The translations under genes and the position numbers were made by a program. Under the pieces are notes generated by a model. The model was given only the letters and a program-made list of their open reading frames with translations. It did not search any database and had not been told where the DNA came from. From DATAWK01 sp036267255 (GTDB lineage Bacteria; Acidobacteriota; Terriglobia; Terriglobales; Acidobacteriaceae), in the NCBI GenBank assembly GCA_036267255.1, contig DATAWK010000036.1, forward strand, positions 87,970 through 151,969: 64,000 bases of DNA, written 5' to 3'. Positions 35,002 through 42,513 of the stretch are shown one piece after another; the first letter of the stretch is position 1, and every line of letters starts with the position of its first letter.

Positions 35002-36463
35002 TGCCGTGCACCGCGTCGGCGCCATAGTTCTGTCGGCCGTTGCGTTGTGGTTTGGAACGGGATTGCATCCTCTCTGGTGGCTGCTATGGATTGCGCCCAT
35101 TCCCGTGCTCGTCGTCGCCGCCCGCAGCACACGCCTCACTGCATTCACCATCGCCATCGTCGCATGGACCATCGGCGCTTTGAATGCGATGCGCTATTAC
35201 CGCATCGTCGAACTGCCTTGGATCGTCATATTGGAAGTGGTTCTTGGCCCCGCCATTGTCTTCGCCTGTGCCGTCCTGTTATGGCGCAGGCTGCTCCTGC
35301 GCGGCGCTTTTGCGTTCGCAACGATTGCCTTCCCCACCGTCTGGGTCAGCTATGAATTTATTCTCTCGCTGCTGTCCCCACACTCCACCTGGGGCAATCT
35401 CGCCTACACGCAGATGGATTGTCTACCTATCCTGCAACTGGCTTCGATCACAGGCGTCTGGGGTATCAGTTTTCTGGTATTCCTCTTTGCCGCAACCGTT
35501 GCCGGCGCAACTGTTGCCGTATTGTCCAGTGCCGGAACCGGCATCATCTCCAAACGCCAGCTCCGCAGCGTCGCCGCCTCGGTAAGTGCTCTGTTGCTGG
35601 TCATCGTTGCCTGGGGAACATGGCGGCTGCACTCCATGCCGGCATCGCCGCAGGTCACCGTCGGACTCATCGCCTCCGACATCCCGCAGAATCTCTCGCC
35701 GCGCACGGCCGCAGGCCAGAGCGCGCTCTTCGACAAATATGGAAGCGTCGCCAGCGGCCTTGTCTCGCAGGGAGCGCAGGTGATTGTCGATCCGGAAAAA
35801 ACAGCGATGGTTCCCCTCGCGAACATTCATGAGATGGATGCACCTTTGGAAGCCGCAACCGATGGCAAAGCGATTGTGGTGCAGGGTGTCCTTGGCCTGA
35901 CCGCAAATACCAAGCTCAATCAGGCACGCATCTATGCTCCGAATGGCACGGCTCCAAATGGCACGCTGGAAGCGACCTACGAAAAGCACCATATGTTGCC
36001 CGCATTCGAATGGGATGAGCTGCCGGGAACGACGCGCACGCTGCTGCATGAACCCTCCGGCATCTGGGGCGTCGCCATCTGCAAGGATATGGATTTTCCA
36101 AAGCTCAGCCGGCAATATGGCAACGACGGCGTGGGCCTGCAACTGGTGCCTGCCTGGGATTTTGTTTCCGACGGTTGGCTGCATGATCGCATGGCCATCA
36201 TGCGCGGAGTGGAAAGCGGCTTCAGCATTGCGCGCACAGCCAAGCAGGGGCTGCTGACGGTCAGCGACGATCGTGGCCGCGTTCTGGCGCAGCGAACCAC
36301 AGGTTCCGCGCCGTGGGCCACGCTGCTGGCCACGGTTCCGGTCCATCACGATGCAACCCTCTACGCCCGCTGGGGAAATTGGTTTGCGGTGCTGTGCGTC
36401 GCTGCCTTGATCGCTTTGCTGGTTCTTTCCTTCCTCAAGCGATCGAAGCCGGTTGGATCATAA
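34985..36463 (+). CDS. Divergent apolipoprotein N-acyltransferase-like membrane nitrilase
   Basis: 492 residues from ATG at 34985, AGGAGG seven bases upstream. Six or so N-terminal membrane helices (1-210) include STWGNLAYTQMDCLPILQLA, strongly Lnt-like. The nitrilase domain (about 220-460) carries E271 (VDPEK), K334 (TYEKHH) and C366 (GVAICKD), the Glu-Lys-Cys triad; E342 matches E. coli E343. The residues after the Cys are K-D instead of Y-E, which in E. coli Lnt (Y388, E389) are required. Canonical Lnt N-acylates lipoproteins using phospholipid; here an altered acyl reaction or substrate is possible. Translationally coupled to tetR, unusual for a housekeeping lnt. Confidence 0.8.
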   Translation: MEFKVNAVHRVGAIVLSAVALWFGTGLHPLWWLLWIAPIPVLVVAARSTRLTAFTIAIVAWTIGALNAMRYYRIVELPWIVILEVVLGPAIVFACAVLLWRRLLLRGAFAFATIAFPTVWVSYEFILSLLSPHSTWGNLAYTQMDCLPILQLASITGVWGISFLVFLFAATVAGATVAVLSSAGTGIISKRQLRSVAASVSALLLVIVAWGTWRLHSMPASPQVTVGLIASDIPQNLSPRTAAGQSALFDKYGSVASGLVSQGAQVIVDPEKTAMVPLANIHEMDAPLEAATDGKAIVVQGVLGLTANTKLNQARIYAPNGTAPNGTLEATYEKHHMLPAFEWDELPGTTRTLLHEPSGIWGVAICKDMDFPKLSRQYGNDGVGLQLVPAWDFVSDGWLHDRMAIMRGVESGFSIARTAKQGLLTVSDDRGRVLAQRTTGSAPWATLLATVPVHHDATLYARWGNWFAVLCVAALIALLVLSFLKRSKPVGS

Positions 36464-36498
36464 CTGGATTGCAAGCATCTCTCCATGGAACAGCCTGC

Positions 36499-37848
36499 TT
36501 ACCGTTTCCCCTTTGAAAATGGCCGCAAGCGAACAAAAACATTCACGCCAACTGGGTCCGTTCCGTAGATGGGTTGCAGCGGTTTGCCCACGCCGTACGT
36601 CGTCACCTGCGCTCCCAATGCGGACGCCCAGTGCGGAATCCAATCAAAATCATGGTCGTAGCCGAAGGTATAGGCCTGCACATGCGTCAGCGGAGCTTCC
36701 TCGAAACCCGGTGGCAACGGGTTTTCTCCATTTAGCAATTCATTCGATCGTCCTGCATTTTCCATGCGCGTCCAAATGTAGTTCCGCGTGCAGAAACGCA
36801 AAGTCGACTCCAATAGATAGCTGTTTTCTTTCCCATTGTCCGGAATGGATCGCGTTCTTCCCCAAAGCACCGTGCTGGCCAGGTTGCCATTTTTGAATGG
36901 CTGGTTGTACATGATCGAAGCCGTCGTCCGCGCCTGATTTTCCGTGGGGAAAAGCTGCTCCGGGCTGCTAATGCGCGCGTAGGAATATTGCCCGCTCCAG
37001 TTCTTTCCCGGCTGCATCGTTAAACGCATCGACCAGGAATCGATCGCGCCCTGGTAAATCGTCCATTTGTTCTCGCCCGGCTCGCGGCCATGAAAGCCGC
37101 TGGCTTCAATGCGCGCGATTCCGTACGTCGTGCCCACCGTCACCACATCGCTGGCAATGTGCGTCGAATCTTCCTGATGATGTCCCAGTGCCCCCACTGG
37201 ATTTTCAAGCGCAGACGCGCGATGCGGATAGGCCGATGGACCAATCGCAGGATCGCCCACCGGAGCTACGTAGAACGACAGCAACGCCCGCTTGCCCAGC
37301 TGCCAATCGTACAGCGCTGCAATCTCCATAAAAAAATCGTGCGGATGTTGACCATCTGCAATCGGCACGCCGAACGCCGTTTCTCCCTGCTGAAACAGCA
37401 GCGGATAACGCCGTCCCGTGATGGTTGCCGGTTCCAGGCTGAACATCGCGCGCAAAGTCAGTTGCCCCGAACCTAACTTGCGTTCCGCCATCGGCATAAA
37501 CCAGTTGGTCGAGAACAGCTTGTCCCCGCCGCGCGGACTCGTCTGCTGTTCCTCCGTGAGAAACGCATTGGCATGAAACATCAACATCCACGGTCCATGC
37601 ATCGTCATCAGCATCGGGTTCGGTGTCGAATTCGGCTCCGCGCTGGTTCCCGACGTAGCATGATGCAGAATCTCCTGCATAAATGTCTGCGGATGCATCT
37701 GCTGCATCAGCTCCATCTCTCCTTGCTTCATTCCACGCGTCGTTTCGTTGGCAGACATTGGGTCATCGCCCGCCGGTTGTTGCGCACGCGCACCTGGGTG
37801 TGCAAATAAAAATAGCAAAGCAAACAGCGCACAGCGCTTCATCATCAT
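36499..37848 (-). CDS. Putative outer-membrane protein, likely metal-resistance associated
   Basis: 449 residues with a signal peptide (MMMKRCALFALLFLFAHPGARAQ cleaved after about residue 22). The early mature region is Met/His-rich (GEMELMQQMHPQTFMQEILHHA) and contains MHGPWMLMFHANAFL. The rest alternates aromatic strands (FYVAPVGDPAIGPSAYPHR, WSGQYSYARI, YIWTRMENAGR) as in a beta-barrel. From memory it resembles a family of about 430-residue proteins lying beside copper/metal-efflux genes; this is not verified. Three ATG codons are in tandem; AGAGGG fits the second or third (37845/37842) best. A His/Met/Cys-rich secreted protein lies 143 bp upstream on the same strand. Confidence 0.68.
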   Translation of the reverse strand: MMMKRCALFALLFLFAHPGARAQQPAGDDPMSANETTRGMKQGEMELMQQMHPQTFMQEILHHATSGTSAEPNSTPNPMLMTMHGPWMLMFHANAFLTEEQQTSPRGGDKLFSTNWFMPMAERKLGSGQLTLRAMFSLEPATITGRRYPLLFQQGETAFGVPIADGQHPHDFFMEIAALYDWQLGKRALLSFYVAPVGDPAIGPSAYPHRASALENPVGALGHHQEDSTHIASDVVTVGTTYGIARIEASGFHGREPGENKWTIYQGAIDSWSMRLTMQPGKNWSGQYSYARISSPEQLFPTENQARTTASIMYNQPFKNGNLASTVLWGRTRSIPDNGKENSYLLESTLRFCTRNYIWTRMENAGRSNELLNGENPLPPGFEEAPLTHVQAYTFGYDHDFDWIPHWASALGAQVTTYGVGKPLQPIYGTDPVGVNVFVRLRPFSKGKR

Positions 37849-37991
37849 TTCCCTCTGGCCAAATCACCATGCAGCACATCGCAATCTGGCGGACTGAGTC
37901 GTCCCGAAAGTCGTCGCGTTGCTTCGCGAGCATGCCGCAAACGCAGGCAGGTTCATGCAGCAACATTTCAAACTGGAGAGGAAAACGCTGG

Positions 37992-38489
37992 CTATATTCG
38001 GAGCGTTACGAAAAGACCGTCCAACCCGGACGGGTTGCGTGGATGGTTTGCCAATCGAAGCGGTTCATAAAGGACACCGGCTGCAGCAGTCGCAGTCGGT
38101 ATCGCTGCCCACAGCAAGCTGGGCACATGCGCAGGAACGGACAGCGCAAAATCAACGCCGCTGGAATCAGCCTCGTGGACAGGATTCGACATCACGGTTG
38201 TTTGCGAACATATCCTGTGGGCGCAGTCACCCATTCCAGAAATTTGGACGGTCGCACTTCCGGCAGCCTGCACGCTATCCATGCCCTGACCGCGCTCTGC
38301 GGACATCGCCATCCCCGGCATGTTCATGGACGCATGCGAGGACGAAGTCTGCGCGTGGCAATCGCCATTTGTCTGCATCAGCTGGCAGGAAACATCACAC
38401 GCAGCCGAAGCCCACGACGAGGCACAGAGCAGCAGAACTGCCACCATCGCCGTCGCAATGCTTGCGCATCGCTTGCTCCTGCAACTCAT
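37992..38489 (-). CDS. Secreted Cys/His/Met-rich small protein
   Basis: 165 residues. Signal peptide ends at SWASA (about residue 29). The mature start ACDVSCQLMQTNGDCHAQ holds three Cys and a His, then SSHASMNMPGMAMSAERGQGM is Met-rich, then GDCAHRICSQ adds two Cys and a His. A hydrophobic stretch (PSLLWAAIPTATAAAGVLY) lies near the C-terminus. The composition suggests soft-metal (Cu, Ag) binding. It precedes the putative outer-membrane protein on the same strand and probably shares its transcript. A TAGAAT -10-like box lies 6 bp before the ATG. No family name recognised. Confidence 0.65.
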   Translation of the reverse strand: MSCRSKRCASIATAMVAVLLLCASSWASAACDVSCQLMQTNGDCHAQTSSSHASMNMPGMAMSAERGQGMDSVQAAGSATVQISGMGDCAHRICSQTTVMSNPVHEADSSGVDFALSVPAHVPSLLWAAIPTATAAAGVLYEPLRLANHPRNPSGLDGLFVTLRI

Positions 38490-38614
38490 ACGCCGATTCT
38501 AGCAAGCTTAGGAAGATGCGGCCAGTGTACGCACAGCCAGGCAAGGCAAGCTCGCTCTGAACGCATTACCTGGTCTTTTTTTCGCCCTATGCTCTTGGCG
38601 ATCAGATGCCATGG

Positions 38615-38630
38615 TTCTCATCGATGAGAA
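38615..38630. promoter_or_regulatory. 16-bp perfect palindrome in divergent intergenic region
   Basis: TTCTCATCGATGAGAA is perfectly self-complementary and lies in the 285-bp gap between the minus-strand Cys/Met-rich gene and the plus-strand secreted-protein gene. Its size and place fit a homodimeric regulator site controlling one or both divergent genes. The regulator is unknown. Confidence 0.5.
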
Positions 38631-38774
38631 TCGCATGGTACGAAGTACACTGGGATACTGGCTGAGCAATTGAATGCCATACTTGATCCGACAATCTTGG
38701 GCTTTCCATCTGCGCATAGAGCTTCCGCCGCTGATGCGCCAACCTGGGTCGAGCCCCGGCAACGGAGGTGCACG

Positions 38775-39908
38775 ATGAGATCACTGGCTCTACTACTGTT
38801 GCTCGCCGGCACGGTGCCGTCGGCATTTTCGGCAAAGCGAGTCTCAATAAAGAAAGTAGATCAGTTGTTGATACGCGCGCAAGGCAAGTCTGATACGAAG
38901 GTAGCCAAACAACTTTTCAACCTGGAGCTGACCCAGCGCGTCAGCTCGACCAGATTCGCGCGTTGGGAGGCAGAATTACCCGGCCCCAAGTCGCAGCAAG
39001 CGTTGGTTGCGTTGGCCGACGCCTCAGCATTTCTCCCTCTTCCGCCAGAGGAGATTTCCGCCACTCCGGCGCCCAGCCTCGCCGTCCAGGCTTCGCTGCT
39101 GACCCGCGCCGGGAATTACGTCACCAATACCATTCCCGAGTTGCCGAACTTTTTTGCCACGCGTGATACGACCCGTTTTTCCGATGAACCTGAAAACATC
39201 GAATCGCTGACACTGGACAGTTCCCAGTACCGGCAATTGCATCTGGTGGGAGTTTCCACCGACAGAGTGTATTTTCGCGCAGGCAAAGAAGTGATAGTCG
39301 CCAATACCAATAAGGATGAGCAAGTATCGTCCTCTGGAAGGCCGTTGGCCACGCATGGCGTATTTGGCGAAGCGATGGAACTTATCCTCAGCGATGTCCT
39401 GCAGAGCAGTCCGGTCTGGAGCCACTGGGAAGGCAGCGCGGAAGCCCCACTAGCAGTTTTCCGCTACGCAGTGCCTCTCGAAAAGTCGCATTATGCAGTA
39501 GCCATTCCGGACGCTCCGGGGACCGCTCAGCCGCACGTCGCATACCATGGAGAGATTGCCATCGACCAGGCCAATGGCATAGTTCTCCGCTTGACAATAG
39601 CGGCTGAACTAAGTCGGACCAGCCGGATATCCACGGGTGACGTAATGGTGGAATATGGCCCCGTGGAAATCGGCGGCATCCGCTATACATGCCCAACCAG
39701 AAGTGTCTCTCTTACCATTCAGCGCATCGCCAATACCGCACCGAGTTTCCAATATAAGTTGGATTCCGGGTCTACGAGTAAGGCCGGCCCTCCGCTGACC
39801 ACCGCGAATGACGACTCTACTCAGTCTGCGCCTCCGATAACCAGCGTGAATGATGTTCGATTCAAGGACTATCACCGGTTCCGCGCGGAGATACGCATCT
39901 TGCCTTGA
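38775..39908 (+). CDS. Exported protein of unknown function
   Basis: 377 residues from ATG at 38775 with a strong GGAGGTG site four bases upstream. Signal peptide MRSLALLLLLAGTVPSAFSA. The mature part starts KRVSIKKVDQLLIRAQGKSDTKVAKQLFNLELTQRVSSTR (helical), then beta-rich segments (TLDSSQYRQLHLVGVSTDRVYFRAGKEV; YHGEIAIDQANGIVLRLTIAAEL; VMVEYGPVEIGGIRYTCPTRSV). The later half resembles acidobacterial secreted proteins of unknown role with a GEIxIDxxxG-VLRLT motif. A Ser/Thr/Pro-rich region precedes the C-terminal VRFKDYHRFRAEIRIL. No function proposed. Confidence 0.8.
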   Translation: MRSLALLLLLAGTVPSAFSAKRVSIKKVDQLLIRAQGKSDTKVAKQLFNLELTQRVSSTRFARWEAELPGPKSQQALVALADASAFLPLPPEEISATPAPSLAVQASLLTRAGNYVTNTIPELPNFFATRDTTRFSDEPENIESLTLDSSQYRQLHLVGVSTDRVYFRAGKEVIVANTNKDEQVSSSGRPLATHGVFGEAMELILSDVLQSSPVWSHWEGSAEAPLAVFRYAVPLEKSHYAVAIPDAPGTAQPHVAYHGEIAIDQANGIVLRLTIAAELSRTSRISTGDVMVEYGPVEIGGIRYTCPTRSVSLTIQRIANTAPSFQYKLDSGSTSKAGPPLTTANDDSTQSAPPITSVNDVRFKDYHRFRAEIRILP

Positions 39909-39951
39909 AACAAGGCTAAGCCGTGTCGCTTTGAGATCGTTGAAAGGGTCT

Positions 39952-39995
39952 GATCGATCAGCAGAGGAGTACCGATCGATCAGTAGAGGAGTACC
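39952..39995. repeat. 2 x 22-bp tandem duplication spanning a stop codon
   Basis: Two adjacent 22-bp units (39952-39973 and 39974-39995) differ at one position. Each starts GATCGATCAG and ends GAGGAGTACC. The right-hand unit contains the last codons and stop of the CAP-domain gene on the minus strand; the left-hand unit duplicates them in the 3' untranslated region. Confidence 0.9.
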
Positions 39996-40756
39996 GCGAC
40001 GCGATAAGTTGTGAATGTCCCTTTCACGTCCTGTGCCGGGCAGCTACCCACGGCTGCCTGGTTGTATAAGGGCGTCTGAATGCGCACCATCAGCGCCTGT
40101 GGCAAGTGAGTCAAGTCGGAATCTTGCCAGCGCAATACGAAACGGGGGTGCCGGCCTGCTTCAGAGATGGACAGCGGCTTGTCTGTGACGCAAACGACTC
40201 GGGCAGCGGTCGTATCGGCCATATCGCGCAGAACAGTAATCCCGCTGTGACGCAGCAGGCCGGCAATCGCAGCTTCCACCTGGGACTGCGTCAAAACGGC
40301 TACGGCGTGCTCAAAATCTGCGACCGCATAAAGCACACCGTGACTGGCGACAATGGCAACACCGATACGATCCATCTGAGGATTCAGCAGATTGGTACGG
40401 TTGCTGGGGGAGCGCATCCACCCGCCGTAGATATCAGCGGGAGCAGAACCAGTTGCCACGTTTTGCGCAATCAAGCTGAAGTGCGCTCCGGCGTGGCTGG
40501 CCCGATCTGTAAGGGCCGGCTCACCGGCATTTTGAAGCTCGATCGATTCTTCGGTGGTCATGCGCAAGCAGTGTTGACGGGCAGCCTCAGCGAGTGCCGT
40601 GTCCCATTGCAACCGGCCTGCCCCAGCTTCAGCGCGTGCCTGGTTGATCAGTTGTAGGATCTGCCCAGCCTCTGGAGGAATCGTCGCTGCATTCCCATTC
40701 TGCACACCAGCCTGCGCCAAAAGCATCGATGCAGCCAACGCCAGGCTTACGATCAA
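39980..40756 (-). CDS. Secreted CAP-domain (SCP-like) protein
   Basis: 258 residues from a TTG at 40756, supported by AAGGAG six bases upstream. Signal peptide IVSLALAASMLLAQAG. The CAP domain (about 32-150) shows ILQLINQARAEAGAGRLQWDTALAEAARQHCLRM, then SHAGAHFSLIAQNVATG and a later MRSPSNRTNLLNPQMDRIGVAIV, matching the CAP1-CAP4 motifs of extracellular SCP/TAPS proteins. The remaining 100 residues are a beta-rich tail unlike typical CAP proteins. Bacterial CAP proteins are secreted, with roles in adhesion or proteolysis mostly unproven. Confidence 0.85.
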   Translation of the reverse strand: MIVSLALAASMLLAQAGVQNGNAATIPPEAGQILQLINQARAEAGAGRLQWDTALAEAARQHCLRMTTEESIELQNAGEPALTDRASHAGAHFSLIAQNVATGSAPADIYGGWMRSPSNRTNLLNPQMDRIGVAIVASHGVLYAVADFEHAVAVLTQSQVEAAIAGLLRHSGITVLRDMADTTAARVVCVTDKPLSISEAGRHPRFVLRWQDSDLTHLPQALMVRIQTPLYNQAAVGSCPAQDVKGTFTTYRVAVLLY

Positions 40757-40950
40757 CGGAATCTCCTTTTTTCACCACAGGAAGCGGTACCATCCTTCAT
40801 CGAATCGATGGCCGTGTCAATATTTATCTCAGCATTCGAGGGTGGGCATGGAAGAGTCTGTCGCCACTTTTGTTGCGCCACTTTTTACGGAAGCAATTTC
40901 GCGCGCCTGCTTCCGGGCGACAACTTCTGTACCTTCCCCGCACAGCCTGC

Positions 40951-40977
40951 TTGACACCGTTTCGCTCCCGTTATAGG
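40951..40977 (+). promoter_or_regulatory. Predicted promoter of metY-metX
   Basis: Consensus -35 TTGACA (40951-40956) followed after 15 bp by TATAGG (40972-40977); a 17-bp spacing would give TAGGGT (40974-40979). Transcription would start around 40984, producing the structured leader described separately. Confidence 0.6.
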
Positions 40978-41003
40978 GTTTATTCAGGTTATGAATTCCT
41001 CGA

Positions 41004-41150
41004 TTCAGAGCATGATTATGTCGATGCGGATGCCAATGTGCACCCGTGGGCGGCTTGCTCTGAACTTTGAACCGGCATAGCAACACCTCAAAGTTTCTAA
41101 GCAGCAAGCGACCCACGGCTCTCAACAGAGCGTGGGTTTTGTGTTTTGTA
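41004..41150 (+). promoter_or_regulatory. Candidate riboswitch/attenuator leader of metY-metX
   Basis: Three helix sets compete. (a) TTCAGAGC (41004-41011) pairs with GCTCTGAA (41057-41064). (b) CCGTGGG (41044-41050) pairs with CCCACGG (41112-41118), GCTTGCT (41053-41059) with AGCAAGC (41103-41109), and AACTTTGA (41063-41070) with TCAAAGTT (41088-41095). (c) An intrinsic terminator at 41111-41137 followed by TTTTGTGTTTTG. Set b sequesters the 5' arm of c and is itself blocked by a, the logic of an antiterminator and anti-antiterminator. I do not recognise SAM-I, SAM-II, SAM-IV, SAH or cobalamin signatures. Ligand unknown; SAM or another methionine-cycle metabolite would suit metY/metX. Confidence 0.65.
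41111..41150 (+). terminator. Intrinsic terminator inside the metY leader
   Basis: ACCCAC pairs with GTGGGT and GCTCT with AGAGC around a CAAC loop (11 bp, G41117 bulged), followed directly by TTTTGTGTTTTGTAT. It lies 33 bp before the metY start codon and downstream of a consensus promoter, so it acts within the leader rather than at a gene end. Confidence 0.85.
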
Positions 41151-41182
41151 TCAAAAAATCTTTATCGCCGCAGGAGAACATC

Positions 41183-42505
41183 ATGTCGCAACCGGAGAAA
41201 CCGCAGCAGCGCCCCGCTACTCTCGCCGTCCATGCCGGCCAGACCGCCGACCCCGTCACCAAATCGCGGGCCGTTCCCATCTACCAGACCACCTCCTACA
41301 CCTTCGACAACGCTGACCACGCCGCTTCCCTCTTCGGACTGCAGCAGTTCGGCAACATTTACACCCGCATCATGAACCCCACCACCGATGTGCTCGAAAA
41401 GCGCGTCGCTGCGCTCGAAGGCGGCGTCGCGGCCCTGGCAACGGCATCGGGCCAGGCAGCCGAAACCCTGGCCATCCTCACGCTGGCCAACTCCGGCGAT
41501 GAAATCGTCTCCACCACCTCGCTCTACGGTGGCACCTACAATCTGTTTCACTACACGCTGCCCAAGCTCGGCATCAAGGTTCGCTTTGTCGATGCCGACG
41601 ATTTCGACGGTCTCCGCAAAGCCATCAACGACCGCACCAAGGCCATTTATACCGAATCGCTTGGCAACCCGAAGCTCGATGTCGTCGATCTCGAAAAGCT
41701 CGCCTCCATCGCGCATGAACACAAGCTGCCGCTCATCGTGGACAACACCGTGCCGTCGCCGATTCTCTGTCGTCCCATCGATTGGGGTGCCGACATCGTG
41801 GTCCACTCCGCAACCAAATTCCTCGGTGGCCACGGCAACAGCATCGCCGGTGTCATCGTCGATGCCGGAAAATTTGACTGGGCCGCTTCAGGCCGCTTTC
41901 CCGATTTCGTCAATCCCGACCCTTCCTATCACGGCCTCTCCTATTCGCAAGCCTTCGGCCCCATCGCCTTCATCCTGAAAGCCCGCGTGCAGGGACTGCG
42001 CGATACCGGCGGATGCCTCTCGCCGTTCAATGCTTTCCTCGTCCTGCAGGGAATTGAGACCGTTCATCTGCGCGTACCGCGTCATGCGGAAAACGCCCTC
42101 GCCGTGGCGCGTCATCTGGAGAAGCATCCGGGAGTGGAATGGGTCAACTATCCCGGCCTGCCCAGCAGCAAGTACTACGAACGCGCGAAGAAGTATCTGC
42201 CCAACGGTGCCAGCGCCATCGTCACCTTCGGCATTCGCGGCGGCTACGATGCCGGCAAGCAACTCATCGACTCGCTTGAGCTTTTCAGTCTGCTGGCCAA
42301 CATCGGCGACGCCAAGTCTCTGGTCATCCATCCGGCCTCCACCACGCATCAACAACTCAGCGGCGAAGAGCAGCAAGCCACTGGCGTGTCACCCAATCTG
42401 ATTCGTCTCTCCGTCGGCATCGAAGACATTCACGACATTCTTGCCGATCTGGATAGCGCACTCGAAAAGGTGTTGGCCACGCACAAAGAACCGGTTCTGG
42501 CATAG
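41183..42505 (+). CDS. metY: O-acetylhomoserine sulfhydrylase / aminocarboxypropyltransferase
   Basis: 440 residues from ATG at 41183 with AGGAG upstream; the longer frame overlaps the leader terminator and is rejected. Cys/Met-metabolism PLP-enzyme fold: TLAVHAGQTADPVTKSRAVPIYQTTSY, YTRIMNPTTDVLEKRVAALEGG, and the PLP lysine in VVHSATKFLGGHGNSIAG. Length and the long insert before the C-domain (FPDFVNPDPSYHGLSY) fit the MetY/Met17 group rather than MetB or MetZ. It makes homocysteine from O-acetylhomoserine and sulfide. metX follows after 8 bp. Confidence 0.95.
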   Translation: MSQPEKPQQRPATLAVHAGQTADPVTKSRAVPIYQTTSYTFDNADHAASLFGLQQFGNIYTRIMNPTTDVLEKRVAALEGGVAALATASGQAAETLAILTLANSGDEIVSTTSLYGGTYNLFHYTLPKLGIKVRFVDADDFDGLRKAINDRTKAIYTESLGNPKLDVVDLEKLASIAHEHKLPLIVDNTVPSPILCRPIDWGADIVVHSATKFLGGHGNSIAGVIVDAGKFDWAASGRFPDFVNPDPSYHGLSYSQAFGPIAFILKARVQGLRDTGGCLSPFNAFLVLQGIETVHLRVPRHAENALAVARHLEKHPGVEWVNYPGLPSSKYYERAKKYLPNGASAIVTFGIRGGYDAGKQLIDSLELFSLLANIGDAKSLVIHPASTTHQQLSGEEQQATGVSPNLIRLSVGIEDIHDILADLDSALEKVLATHKEPVLA

Positions 42506-42513
42506 AGGAGATC

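Larger units (their letters stand above)
40757..41182. other. 426-bp intergenic region: divergent promoters and metY leader
   Basis: This is the only gap over 300 bp. It holds, on minus, TTGACA (40820-40815) as a possible -35 for the CAP gene; on plus, a promoter (40951-40977) and a roughly 200-nt structured leader ending in a terminator 33 bp before metY. A 42-codon frame from 40850 (MEESVATFVAPL...) lacks a ribosome-binding site and is not called a gene. Confidence 0.75.

Noticed and set aside
38615..38630. The palindrome TTCTCATCGATGAGAA as a Fur or Zur box
   Set aside because: It does not match the GATAATGATAATC-type Fur consensus nor a Zur box that I know; kept only as an unassigned operator candidate.
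40850..40976. Possible leader peptide (MEESVATFVAPL...) upstream of metY
   Set aside because: It ends before the predicted transcript start, has no Shine-Dalgarno and is not rich in Met or Cys, so peptide-based attenuation is unlikely.
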